Source of the DNA: Stichopus chloronotus
Lineage: Eukaryota > Echinodermata > Holothuroidea > Aspidochirotida > Stichopodidae
DNA length: 64,000 nt
NCBI GenBank assembly: GCA_021234535.1
Contig: SFZH01000008.1
Span: forward strand, 22,035,091 to 22,099,090
Direction: 5' to 3'
In this document: in pieces, positions 13,030 to 24,561 of the stretch
Numbering within the stretch: the first letter of the stretch is position 1
How the letters are laid out: the number at the start of each line of letters is the position of its first letter
Position numbers and translations under genes: made by a program
Notes under the pieces: model-generated
Told to the model about the DNA's origin: nothing
Seen by the model: the letters and a program-made list of their open reading frames with translations, nothing else
The model's database searches: none

Positions 13030-14050
13030 CTGTAGTGTAATTTCATCAAATGGGTCATAAGGCCTGCATGGGACCTTGGACCATAACTTCCAGAAAACCA
13101 TAAACAGGTCAATATGACAGGCTATCAACTTTGTTAAACATCAATTTTACAATATCAAAAGAATGGGCCACAGGACACCATCTTGGGCCTTGGACAAAAT
13201 GGTCTGTTCACCCTGAAGGTACCACTAATTGAGTATCATAATGACAAACCATCAACATTGTACAACAGATTATCTTTAGGAGTGAACGTATTTTGTAGAA
13301 TTTCATGCACTGGGCGATATATGACCTTGCACCAAAATTACCATTACCATTATATCAGACTGTCAATTCTATTTAACATTAACAGGAGAAAAGGATTTAG
13401 CATTTTGCAATATTTCACAAGATGAATCCTATGGGTCCATTTTGGGCCTTGAACCCAAAATTCCTGAACACCGAAAAGGTATCACTAACAGACTATCATT
13501 ATGACAAACCATCAATATTGTACAAAAGAATCTGTAGGAGGAAAAGCAGTTTGTAGAATTTCATGAAATGGGCCACTGGGTCCACAAGGGACTTTGGATT
13601 TAAAATTTCTTCAGACCATGAACAGATTGTTATTATGACAAACCATCAACATATGAGAAGAGAATCTGTGGGAGGAGGAGAGGCTTTTTGCAGAAATTAA
13701 TACAACAGACCATATGGTCCACATGGGACTTTGAACCCACAATTTCTAAGTACCCCAAATGGTGCAACACATAGTGAACATTGTGTCTAAGTTTCATACA
13801 AATCCATGAAAGCATGTGGGAGGAGCATTTTGAACCAAGTTTAAAACTTGGCCTTAGGACCCACATGGAACCTTGAATCCATTTTTTTTTATACCCCACA
13901 ATGGTCCACCAACCACAAAACATTGTTTTTACGTTTCAAACAAATCCATGAAAGCAACTGAGTCCAAAAAATTTTGAACACTTGTGGACAGACAGAAAGA
14001 ATTCCTTCTTAAGACCACAATAGCTCACACCAGCTAGCTGGTATGCGCTA
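13030..14050 (+). repeat. degenerate 120-140-bp tandem array ending in a hairpin
   Basis: A second, unrelated array. The 'ACCATCAAC/TATTGTACAA' block recurs at roughly 13125, 13247, 13368, 13506 and 13640, alternating with 'GGTCCACATGGGACTTTGGA'-like blocks. It ends in a GGACAGACAGA tract and a near-perfect palindrome at 14021-14050 (TAGCTCACACCAGC, TA, GCTGGTATGCGCTA). The array-GACAG-hairpin layout again suggests a non-autonomous mobile element with the 3' terminus near 14050. Confidence 0.6.
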
Positions 14051-14940
14051 AAACATGATGGGTCCCGGATGCAACTAACGTTAAACATATTGTCAGATGT
14101 CCCTATATACCAACTGCAGCTGACATTTTACTCAATGTACAAAAATATCATATGTAATTTTTTGCATGGCCACATTGCAATAAGAAAACAAAATGAAAAA
14201 AAAATAACATTGAAACAATTGATATAAAAAGAATTGTACACTTACTACAATTGTATCGAGAATGTTCAATAGTCTATTTCCACTTAACAGTGGATGCTGG
14301 CTTACTTCACAGTATTTGGGGACACCATGGATCGCTCCACCAATGACACCATGTCACATCTGATGTTTCACCAAATACTGCCAAGCATGTTGTATTGGAT
14401 ACATCCACTTGAGATGGAGAGACCCTTCCTTTTTGGTCTATATATTGGTACACTAGAACAGCATACAGCATTCCAAAACACTTACACAGTATTATCACAT
14501 GTAGCATATCACTCCATACTGTCAGACACCTTGCTACATATAAACACATTTTGTTAACATTAATGCCCACAACATTGATCGGTTTAAACTTTGCTGCAAT
14601 ATATACTCAATAAAATCTTCACTAACACTTATTTTAGTCTGATGAATGGAGCTTCCACACAAGTTAGGTCCTATATGATGCAGCTCATAGACGTAACCAT
14701 ATTTTCTTTCATACTTTTGCATGTGTACCATAATGCCCACAATATTCCTGTTGAAACTTTGCAACAAATCTTAAATGGAATTGCATGTGCAATAACTTAA
14801 CACTTTGGGATGGTTAAATGGGTAGTTTCTCTTTAATTTTGACTAGAAAATGCAAAACAGAGGAAGCATCAAATACAAATTGACAGTATTTTAGAACAAA
14901 GGATTAAAAGGTATGGGATCAAACAACTGCATATAGAAGT
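14051..14940. other. non-coding, with a partial local repeat
   Basis: Segments 14561-14600 and 14731-14772 are related (TAATGCCCACAA...AAACTTTGC). Three moderately open frames overlap here on both strands, but none has splice boundaries or recognisable motifs. Confidence 0.4.
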
Positions 14941-15170
14941 TTGATGAAACATACATTGTACATAAATATAATGATAAAGTATGCAGATGATACTACATAT
15001 TGTTGTGTAAAATTTCAAAAGAAATCTCCTGCCAAGCATCAACTTCATTATCAACAGTCTATATATGATATAGTTTCTACATGTTGTAAAAAGAATGTGT
15101 TTCTTAACCACATGCAGTTTAAGAGAAATGTGTTTTGCAAACATATACAAAACATGAAGGCTTGCTTTCA
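14941..15170 (+). pseudogene. fragment of a non-LTR reverse transcriptase
   Basis: One frame reads KYADDTT at about 14976-14996, which fits the RT palm motif C (YADD). It is followed at the usual distance by DIVS..CKKNVFLN, resembling the conserved segment after the active site in CR1/L2-type RTs (WC..N.L.LN..K.K). No fingers or endonuclease region is recognisable nearby. The match is short, so chance is not excluded. Confidence 0.45.
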
Positions 15171-15437
15171 TTTAAAGGAGTATGTGTACAAACGGGACTA
15201 ATATTGAGCATGCTTCTAAGACAAAAATATCCATATAAGGTTATTTATTGGTGTCAAACTCACCCTTCCTCGTGCATATATTGCATGTCATGAATTATTT
15301 CAACTGTCTTCTAAGTTTAGCATATTTTATGTTTTTATAGAGCATCACTTGGGTAAGGAAGAAGTAAAGAGGCTGTTTCATAAATAATGGGTGAAGAAGT
15401 GGAAAGTGCAACAAATATACAAATATAATATCAGGCT
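15171..15437. other. 3' flank of the minus-strand gene; no feature
   Basis: Likely 3' UTR and downstream flank of the exon ending at 15438. Apart from the AATAAA that overlaps the stop codon, no clear polyadenylation signal was chosen. Confidence 0.4.
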
Positions 15438-15530
15438 TTATTCATCGTTTAGTGTGTGGCGAATCTTGTTATACACTTGCTGCATCTTCCACTTCTTCAG
15501 CCATTCATTGTCCTGGTACATTGTTCGAAC
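15438..15530 (-). CDS. terminal coding exon of a minus-strand gene
   Basis: Read on the minus strand, a strong acceptor (TGTTTTGTTGCAG) is followed by 30 codons and a TAA stop. The peptide begins VRTMYQDNEWLKKWK and ends NKIRHTLNDE. The stop overlaps AATAAA (plus-strand 15437-15442). The exon starts in phase 0 and joins in phase to the exon at 24562-24663, giving a continuous charged, probably helical C-terminus that loosely resembles a Myb/SANT-type helical segment. That resemblance is only an impression. The ~9-kb intron is filled with repeats. The protein is not identified. The splice site, in-phase join and stop-plus-AATAAA together make this a real exon in my view. Confidence 0.7.
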   Translation of the reverse strand, partial: VRTMYQDNEWLKKWKMQQVYNKIRHTLNDE

Positions 15531-16499
15531 CTGCAACAAAACAATACATAAAAATACATGAATTTAATTCTAAAAAGGAAAATAGAAACAGGTTGTTGTC
15601 AGGACATACTACAGTACATACATACAGTACTGTACTCTACCTTTCTAATTAAATCATCATTCAATGCTGCTATGTCCAGTACTCACAAGAATATATTCTC
15701 CACAGCAGTCCTGCACAAAGGGCATGATTGGCAGTTGTTTCTGTCAAGAGACTTTCAGTATTTATTACACCCAATTATTAGTGGCCACTTCGTCAGTTTC
15801 AAGTGTTTCAAACACTCAATGAAAACAAAGCAAATACACAACATTGTTGAGATTTAACATAGTACCAAACATGGAAGATCTCAGGGCTGGTACATTCCAC
15901 AATAGAGAACATACAGTATAACTACATTACAGATAATTTAATATGATGAGATGGAACAAAAGTAGGCCTATAGGTTAGGAAAAGAAATGTGTACTAAACG
16001 ATTCATTGCCACCCAGGCACAAAGGTGTTCCATTAATCCAGGTTGTGTCACTGTGCCATTAGAAAAATTTTTGCTTTCATAGGGTAGTCCAGATGCAAAA
16101 GATTTGAACTGAATACATCTCCAGAATCCATATTTTTAAGTAATGATTTTTTTTTTTCATTTTACTTGGTGTAAATGAGAATGAAAATGTAATAAGTCTG
16201 TGTCACAGTATTGGGGAAATTGACAGATCTATAAACCCCGGCACGTTTTCAACTCTGTCAAAGCAAAAAAGAAAAAAAATGGCAGTTGATATTTCACGTT
16301 TCAATCCCAAAATACAAGTGTGTGCATTAGCACACTACAAGCTAGGTGCCCAATAAATTCATACTTGCCACTTTGTACGCATATCACTTGCTCTTGTACA
16401 GTAAGTATGATTTTCATGGGTGGAGGTACAAGGACAACACACGAGGTGGACCACAGTACTCTCTTTATTTTTTCTTTTCTTTACACTTATACATGAGCC
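15531..16499. other. intron sequence, no feature
   Basis: Presumed intron of the minus-strand gene. A TAGGCCTA occurs at 15963-15970. No exon or repeat boundary was recognised. Confidence 0.4.
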
Positions 16500-17290
16500 A
16501 TGTAGACTAGGAGTCCATAGGGGTCAGCCTAGCTGGAAAAGAAACCAATTCATACATACACAGGGATAGCCCATGTGCCCTTCCCTTACTGGAAATGCAA
16601 GTCTGCCTATTCTACGGTGGTGGGTGTGGGTGAGACAGGATTGGCGGAAGGGTCCCCAGAGTGAGCTAGATCAGCTGAATGGGGTAACCAGATAAAACTT
16701 ACAGGAAAATTTTGCTCATAGCCCTAGGTGCACTGAATGGCTGATGCCAGACTATTGTGATGGTGGGATGTACTCGCCAGACAAGAATGCCCCCACCCCC
16801 CTCCCCAAATTGAGCTAGATCAGCTGATGGAGTAACCAGATGAAACCAATTGGAAAGTGTTTGGCACAGTCATGTGTACAATGAATGCTCATCACCAGAC
16901 TATTCCGGTGGTGGGCTGTACCCGGCAGAGCCCCACAAATCACCACCTCCCCCCCAAATTGAGCTACATCAGCGGGTGGAGTAACCAGATGAAACCAATT
17001 GGAAAGTGTGTGGCACAGTCACATGTACAATGAATGCCCATTGCCAGACTGTTCCAGTGGTGAATTGTACCCGACAGGGCCCCCCCCCAAATACCCCACC
17101 CCTCAAATTGAGCTAGATCAACTAGCTGGTGGAGTAACCAGACAAAACCAGTTGGAAAGTGTGTGGCATAGTCACATATATACTGAATGTCCATCAGCAG
17201 ACTGTTCCAGTGGTGGAATGTACCTGGCAGCTAGAGCCCCTGAAATACCTCATCCCACCCCCCCCCACAATTGAGCTACATCAGCTGGTG
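16500..17290 (+). repeat. 149-bp tandem array with unique leader
   Basis: The GAGCTAGATCAGCTG-type block recurs at 16663, 16812, 16961, 17110 and 17273 (steps 149, 149, 149, 163). Each unit also carries GTAACCAGATGAAACC, a CACAGTCA..TGTACAATGAATG block and a C-rich tract. The leader 16500-16620 and the array recur inverted at 23306-23770. Frames across the array stay open because the period keeps realigning, so apparent ORFs here are artefacts. Confidence 0.8.
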
Positions 17291-17989
17291 GTAACATAGG
17301 ACTATTTGTCATAGTCACATGTAGGCTAGAACCGCTGGATCTTTCACTCGTGCAAAATACAACATACAGTACCTCAGTACTTTTAAATAAGTATGCCAGC
17401 CACAGGAATCAGCCATCTCACCATATGGAGTAAAATGAACGCTGGACAAGTGCAAAAATTAAACAGTTTTATATAAAAGGCCTTGCATATGTCCATGGGT
17501 GATTCATTTATTAATGTTTGAGCTTTCCCAGTGTGGCAGGTCTCAGACAAGGTCAAGTGATGAGTGTATGTTGTACTTCACTGAAGGGGTGATGGGATGA
17601 AAATATCCCAAGAGAAACTAAACCCATCAGTGCACAGCGAGGATATCAGTTGAGAAAATCATGCCAGTATTTGCAAGTCATTATGTCCATGCAGATCAGC
17701 TGTGAGGCAGAGATTATACTGTATACTGTCTTCAAGTGTGTCTATGAAAAACCTTCTGCGAGTACCACGTCAACTTGAACACATCTAGTTTGTGTAAAGG
17801 CTTCTATGTTCATGGTATGTATACAATTTTTGGTACCTATTGAAAGAAGATATACTTTCATTTTACAATAGTCACACGAAATGCCTCTCATAGTCACTCA
17901 TGCAGGGACCAGAAGTCATGTACTCATGTACTGATTGGAGTAAGGCCTACATACATCACTACTTGAGCAAGGACAGCCCAATATTTATA
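17291..17989. other. intron sequence, no feature
   Basis: Non-coding. I see no exon or repeat. Confidence 0.4.
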
Positions 17990-18640
17990 TGATTTTTTAT
18001 TCATAAGGTTCATTTTTTATAAGGTTCGCTACTCAAAATCGAGAATAACTGGTTTGTTGTTCATAAAACAAGGTTCATTGCTCATAATCAAAAAAAGGGT
18101 TCATTATTCATAACAAAAATTTAGGAAACTAGGTTCAATACTCATAATCGAAAATACAGTTCGCTATCCACAATCGAAAGTTTTGTTATTCATAATGGGG
18201 AAAAAGGTTCGCTGTTCAAAATGGAGAATATAGTTCGCTATTCATAATCCAAGATAATTTCTACTAGTCTCTTTGAAAGGCCAGTTACAGTCATTCTAAA
18301 TAGGCCATACAAAGATACCTATAATCCCTGCAAGTTTAAAGGGTGTGTCCCCTGCCAGGAGATCTACAGGAAGTTATGAATATTGAACCCCTTTCCCTAT
18401 TATGAATATCAAACATTTTTTCCCTTTTATGAATCACGAACATTTTTCTTACTATTAATATCTAGCCTTTTTTTCTTCTTTTTGGAATAACGAACTTTTC
18501 TTTCTATCATGAATAATGAACCTTATGAACAATGAACTCTTTGTACGATGATGAATAAAGAACCATATGAATAATGTACCCTATGACTAAACATTATGAA
18601 CATTGACACTAATGAGAAAAAAAAACTTATGAATATCGGG
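17990..18640. repeat. large inverted array of TTCATAA/TTATGAA units
   Basis: The left arm (about 17998-18260) is a run of ~25-35-bp units of the form GGTTCATTATTCATAATCGAAAA. The right arm (about 18374-18636) is made of the complementary form, TTATGAATAATGAACC. A ~110-bp non-repetitive spacer separates them. The arms are degenerate, but polarity is consistent within each arm. There is no ORF. This looks like a foldback built from a short satellite. Confidence 0.75.
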
Positions 18641-19964
18641 TGATGGGTACACCCCACTTGAGCAACCCAGTGTGAATTGTCCTGTCTATTTTCATTTACC
18701 AGTGAAATAAATGCTTGGAAATATTATGCAACTAATTATATCTTTGCCATGTGACTGGCTTAGCGATGGTCACATGTTACGTGATAAATGCTATTTTCTC
18801 ACTACATTACCAATCAGTGTGAAAATTCCGTTCATAGGCTACTATTGTGCAGGACTATAGCACCATCATTTTGTCATGCAGAGAATGGTTTCAGTTACGA
18901 TAGTTACAAAAGCATGGTAGTAAGTTGTTGGGTTGTACCCGCTGTGACTACAGCTCACCAAAAGTTTAAAGCGCATGTTACATTGCTTCAGTGCCAATGT
19001 GACTATTATTAAGCAGGGCAACATTGAGATGATCAATGTATAGGATACCTACAAACTCTGTGCTTTCTCAACTTTAGTCGGGTCAGGATAAAATCAGGCA
19101 TATCAAAGATGCTTGGTATCAGTCAGCTAGTCCGCCATTCTCAGTTGAGACTGGGCAGTCTGTGTCCATATATCATAATGTCACAGGGTCCCTACGAAGC
19201 ATGCTAAAATGTAGTTCATATAACTCTCTAGGCATAGGCTTTCAAAATACTAAAATTATTCATTGACTTTATATTGTCATGAACTACACAAGAAATTGCT
19301 ATTGAATTGTTTTGGGATGATGAAGTTAGTTGACGGTCCCAGGCCTAGACTCTGCTAGTATAAGATAGTAATGGCTAGTGGCTTTTGTGAATTAAGGCTT
19401 GGGGGATGAGCTCCATGATACAGATAACCCCAAACTACCCAATATTCCTGTTGTAATCATTCCATGATTTATTCTTGTGGTTAGTCTCCTCTCAAATAAA
19501 GCATTTACAGATGATTGGTCCATGGCTAATTACTCTTTAATAATTGGCCTGTCATTAAAAAGTGATAATACTGAGCTACATGGTCCAATATTTACGGAAG
19601 TGACTACCATATACATTATCAGACTTTAGGAACTGCAAATTAATTAACTACAAGAGTGCTTGTAATTGCAGCTAGCTGTTAACATCGTAATAAATCATTA
19701 AAACTATTGCATCATTAAAGATAAAATGTTGCAACTTACTAGCAAGTAAACACAATTAAATTTAGTATTTAGCCTCCCAATTGTATCACACTGCTAACAC
19801 ATGGCCTACTTGATTTGCTGTGCATCTTTGTATAAACAAGTCTTACCTTAGGCCTAATAACATCTCTGAAAACACAATTTCAGTCATAAGTGTCCTCGTT
19901 CAGCTTCCTTCAATGGCAATTTGTAATGGATGAGCCTCACCTATCTACTGATTTTTTACTTTAG
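18641..19964. other. no feature recognised
   Basis: AT-rich non-coding sequence. TAGGCCTA occurs at 19849-19856. The stretch 19948-19964 is the acceptor of the zinc-module gene remnant (GATTTTTTACTTTAG). Confidence 0.4.
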
Positions 19965-21602
19965 CTATCTGTCTCTACCAGTGATGTGGATCCTGGAGAA
20001 ACATACTCACCCTTAGAACTACATGGAGCACCACAGAGCCAAGTTGATTTAGAAGGCTCACATGTGACCCAAGAAGGCCAACTGCTTGCACAGTCATCAC
20101 AACAGTCAGACCCACTACCAACTATCCCTGATCAGGAGGTATGTGTAGTGAAATGTATTGCATTGTGCAATTGTTTTGTAAGTACACTACTTTTCTCAGT
20201 TCATAACACTAATTTCCTTTACATTTACATTATAAGTTCTATTATTAAAATTTTACTCTTCCCCTGTTATGCACACTGTACAGGAATAACGTAGGTTTTA
20301 TCTCAGCTGAATATCTTACTTTGCAGTAATCCATCACAAAAAGATGGTTGACAGAAAGATCATTTTTCATTGCAGGGCATAATCTGCTACATTTGCCAGG
20401 AGCCCACAGAAGATTTTAAGCTCAAGAGCTTCGATGATAAAACGTGCAACAATAACGGAGGCTGCTGCTTTGTGTAAGAACAGAGCTCTGACAAATATTT
20501 TGATGTCACTTGAAGGGTCTTACAAGATAGTGATTATGGACCCACTGCGGAACATCATCCTTCCTGCCATAGATATTATACAGCAGTTAAGCGTTCCAAA
20601 GAAACACATGGTGACGAACCTTCAACTAAGAAAACATGTATCGAGGCAAGACGTTGCAGTATCCTTCCAAAGTCCAATCAGCAGTGTCTGCTGAAGGGCA
20701 CTTGCATTTTCTGTGGGAAAAGCTGGAAGGAGAAAAATGGTAAGGAAGGAAAAAAATAGTAAGGAAGAGCCACGTCTGAAAATAGTGACAGTTGCAGGAT
20801 GTGAATCAATTCTACAGCGGTCTCATGCTTCTCCAAACGAACGTATTAAGAGTCTTGTTAGAAGTGGTGAAGATCTTACTGTATCACAAAGGAAGCAGAG
20901 TATCACAAATCCTGCCGAGTCCAGTTCCTGAAGGAGACTGTTGATCAAGATCAGAAAAGTGAAGGGAGCTCAACATACCACAGGAAAGCATTTGTCTCTC
21001 TACTCTCCTACATCAAGGCTGATGTGCTGGAAAAACAGCGATCCCTATTAGTTAGTGATTTGCTTGATATGTATAAGGAGGAATACAGTGTGCACTACAG
21101 TCTCGGAGGTGACGGAACAGACCTGGTCCATACAACTCAAATTTGACAAGGAAGCTGAAAGACCATCTGAGAGATGAGATAGCCACTGAACTTGTGGACC
21201 AGAGGAGGGGTAACTTCACCTACAATGCTTCCATTCCAGAAGAAGATGCCAGGGCTTCATGAGGATGCTGCACAATATAAAGAAGAATGCAAAATCAGAT
21301 GGGCTGCCCTTCACCAGAGATCTCAAATCCTACAACTCCCAAAGACCAAGACCCCAAAGCCTACAACAGTTCACGATCTGAAAGAATGTGCACCAGGTAT
21401 ACCTAAACAACTGGACATATTCTTTCGTACTCTTCTTGGTGGTATTACACCAACTGTTACTGGTGCTCAGAAGGAAGAATTCGACCGGAAGGTGTCCGGA
21501 ATGGCATCTGATGCCATTTATAATGTCACTCGTGGTGCTGTTAAGCCTTGGAAGCACATCACCCTAGGTCTTGGAATGGCGTCTGTCACAGGATCGAAAC
21601 TA
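19965..21602 (+). pseudogene. frameshifted remnant of a two-zinc-module protein gene
   Basis: Exon 1 (19965-20138, 58 codons) lies between acceptor CTTTAG and donor GAG|GTATGT. It joins in phase to sequence starting at 20376 after TTTTCATTGCAG. Exon 2 opens with ICYICQEP (CxxC), then breaks frame. Later pieces read HHPSCHRYYTAVKR, GTCIFCGKS (second CxxC), RSHASPNERIKSLVRSGED, KEAEYHKSC, AFVSLLSYIKADVLEKQ, SNLTRKLKDHLRDEIA, LPFTRDLKSYNSQRP and, from about 21360, a 100-codon stretch with VKPWKHITLGLGMASVTGS. At least four frame changes separate them, so it is broken. CxxC...HxxC twice suggests paired zinc modules. I recall a similar family, function unknown, multiplied in marine invertebrates; this could not be checked. 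It stops abruptly at the repeat starting at 21603. Confidence 0.65.
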
Positions 21603-21800
21603 CAATCTTGGACAAAATTGTTGGGACACTTTGTCGTACGTTGCAAATATAATACTGAATTTCAGGTGAGAGGATAACATGAAACCCCGCGCCCCTTTCC
21701 AATGTTGTGCAATAGAAGTGAATGTATCCTTTGAACAGCAATCCTATAGCCAACATTGAACGGGGGCACGGGGTGTCCCAAGGTATTTTGTCCAAGATTG
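21603..21800 (+). repeat. 198-bp TIR element, copy 1
   Basis: Terminal inverted repeats of ~27 bp: it begins CAATCTTGGACAAAATTGTT and ends in the complement of CAATCTTGGACAAAATACCT. It is nearly identical to copy 2 (I count two differences). It carries GC-rich GGGGGCACGGGG and has no coding capacity, so it is MITE-like. Confidence 0.75.
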
Positions 21801-23107
21801 TCTGAGTTTTTTTGGAGCAATTTTGGAGCAAAATTTTGAAAGAAAATTGAACATTTTTGGACAAGGTGTATCATAGAAATTAGTTATCGGGGGCCCATGG
21901 GTCTGGGGATTTTCAAATGAAAGTATTCTGAATTTCGACGATGAACATAACAAGTTTAATTTTAATTTTGGGGGTTTCTTTGTATATGTTTTGTTTGGAA
22001 GGAGTGATCATGAATAGACAGATTGTTTCAGGGTTTTGCATGCGGACAGAAATAGTTGCCTTTAGAAATAACATTGATGGGCAGCTGGTGCATTGCGTTG
22101 CAACAGGAGTGTTACTGCAATTGTAGAATGCTGACAGGAATCCTAGTTACAAGATATTCTGAAGTAGCTCCACGCTCTACCAAAATGCGTTAAAGTCAGA
22201 ACTGTGGATTCAGCTTAGTATTAAAATAAGGGTAGAATGTTAGTAAAGGCTGGTTTTTTACATTTTTGGCTGCTAAATCAAAATTTGTGACTGCAATTTT
22301 TACATTGCATGAAGCTGGTAACCTATGTAATCTTCAGTCTTGTGATCTACGCAATTTTGAAGTCCGTTGAAACTGCTTAAAATGACTGACATATTACAAT
22401 GCACCATGTACGGTACAATAGAATGGGTGCCACAATGTCACTGTTATATGAATATGAGCAAACGTCACATTTATTCAATTTGCATTTTAGGGGTTTATTT
22501 TGTATAATGATAGTCACTTTGTTACCCAGATTAACCTACAAGTCAGTCATAACAGTCATTAAGCGTAGTTACTTTAATACCAGACACCACGTCATCACTG
22601 TAAACAATTTGATTAAATAACACATATACATCGATCTTCTTCAACGGACCACAGTGACTAACATGTTAGTTGTTTGATTTTTCTTGGGGGGTGTTTTTTG
22701 TTTTTGTTTTTTTTTTCTTCGGTACCTGTCTCAATATCAGAGTTTGAGCTGAAACTACGTCATTTGTATCATACAAAATGTTGTAAAGGAGTTTCCTGGT
22801 TGACAAGATGCATTGGAGTTATGATGTTACCTCCCCAATGACTGCATTTTATTCAGCACATTTAGTACAAATACATGGATTTGACTGACTTATTCCTCCC
22901 TTTACTCCGTAATAACATTGACAACATTCACACAATAATATTATTACACTAAACCAACTTCAATATAAGCCCAAAACATGCCAAACATGCCCTGCTGATG
23001 TTTCTTGTTGACAGGAATAACACCCCCCATTTTGCCGTTTAACTTATTTGAAATTGATGATTTTTCCTGTATCCTGCGCATGCTTCTAAACCCTCCAAAT
23101 TCTCAGA

Positions 23108-23305
23108 CAATCTTGGACAAAATTGTTGGGACACTTTGTCGTACGTTGCAAATATAATACTGAATTTTAGGTGAGAGGATAACATGAAACCCCGCGCCCC
23201 TTTCCAATGTTGTGCAATAGAAGTGAATGTATCCTTTGAACAGCAATCCTATAGCCAACATTGAACGGGGGCGCGGGGTGTCCCAAGGTATTTTGTCCAA
23301 GATTG
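23108..23305 (+). repeat. 198-bp TIR element, copy 2
   Basis: Same length and orientation as copy 1, with the same termini. The high identity implies recent duplication or a shared, recent origin for both ends of the compound unit. Confidence 0.75.
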
Positions 23306-23770
23306 TAGCTCCATTTGGGGGTGGGGTATTTGGGGGGCTCTACTGAGTACACCCCACCAATAGAACAGTCTGGCAATGGGCACTCATTGTACACAGGACT
23401 GTGCCAAACACTTTCCAATTGGTTTCATCTGGTTACTCCATCAGCTGATCTAGCTCAATTTGGGAGGTGGGGGCATTCTTGTCTGGCGAGTACATCCCAC
23501 CATCACAATAGTCTGGCATCAGCCATTCAGTGCACATAGGGCTATAACCAAACTTTTCCTGTAAGTTTTATCTGGTTAATACCCCATCAGCTGATCTAGC
23601 TCACTTTAGAGACACTTCCCCCAATGCCCTCTTACCCACATCCACAACCGTAGAATGGGCAGACTTGCATTTCCAGTGAGGGAAGGGCACATGGGCTATC
23701 CCTGTGTATGTATGAATTGGTTTCTTTTCCAGCTAGGCTGACCCCTGTGGGCTCCTGGTCTAATGTGTTA
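23306..23770 (-). repeat. inverted copy of the 149-bp array and its leader
   Basis: Minus-strand matches to the array at 16500-17290: the GAGCTA block falls at 23306, 23451 and 23597 (plus-strand TAGCTC), steps of about 145. It is followed by the complement of the leader (TAGAATGGGCAGACTTGCAT, CATGGGCTATCCCTGTGT). Two full units are kept here against four in the other copy. Confidence 0.75.
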
Positions 23771-24561
23771 ATCATGCAAAATAGGGGGAGGGGCATTGTG
23801 TAGAAAAGAGTATGCAATAACTTGAGAATTAGGTGTCACTTGAGCTGAAACTAAGAATTCCTGACAGCTGTACTGTTAGGAAAGAGAACCAAGTCAAAAG
23901 TCTTCCTTTTGGAATATTTTGACAGTTTTATGGACCATGAACCTTAAGCCCAGGTTACACTATCACAACTCAACATGCAATTCAACTTTCAACAAAAATT
24001 GCACAATGTGAAGTGTCGTTAACTAATGAATGTAAAATATTAACTACGACATCGATTCACCTATTCCAGACAACCAGGATTGAAAGAAATTGTGATGCTG
24101 TTCTATCCTAAACAGCTTTTATGATCAATTGAATATGAAAGTTGAATCGTGTAGAATCATGTTTGTGTGATCCAGGCTTTAGAAAAACAACAACAATTTT
24201 CCATATTTTATTGAGAGTCCATGGGGCTAGAGGATTTAGGAAATAATTTAAAATAACATGCAAAAACAAGATATGTGTTGCAAAATCCTGAAAACTAAAG
24301 AGAAGTGTTTAAACCCCACCCCTTGGATCAGCCACTATGTTTCATATGCAAATAATTGCTATGGTACAAGCACAACATTAGGCTGTACATAATTGTGTAG
24401 CATAAGAATTTTTAGGATAGTATTCATGTTAGAAAATTATTCAAATAGAGCCAAAATTATGGTGATGTGTTGATATGTATGCAGTACCTTCAATCTGCCC
24501 ATGATAACCATGATTGACAACTGCTTGAGACAAAGCAATTAAACTGAATTTTGTTACTTAC
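23771..24561. other. intron with a MITE; otherwise nothing seen
   Basis: Presumed intron of the minus-strand gene. Apart from the MITE at 23947-24178, no feature was recognised. Confidence 0.4.
23947..24178. mobile_element. 232-bp MITE with TTA target duplication
   Basis: The termini AGCCCAGGTTACACTATCAC and, inverted, AGCCTGGATCACACAAAC form imperfect TIRs. TTA flanks both sides (23944-23946 and 24179-24181). The sub-terminal TTCAACTTTC / GAAAGTTGAA pair extends the inverted repeat. A 3-bp TTA duplication fits the PIF/Harbinger superfamily. There is no coding capacity. Confidence 0.6.

Larger units (their letters stand above)
21601..23307. mobile_element. 1.7-kb compound unit flanked by direct 198-bp repeats, TA at both outer edges
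   Basis: Two 198-bp copies (21603-21800 and 23108-23305) in the same orientation enclose ~1.3 kb. The dinucleotide TA abuts both outer ends. The inner ends carry an inverted pair, GATTGTCTGAG at 21796-21806 and CTCAGACAATC at 23102-23112. The interior has no long ORF and no protein motif. It could be a composite of two MITEs, or an LTR-like unit whose repeats happen to have TIRs. I see no primer-binding site or polypurine tract at the expected places. Confidence 0.55.

Noticed and set aside
16964..17274. Open frames on both strands over the 149-bp array
   Set aside because: They arise from the repeat period; the same sequence is open in several frames.
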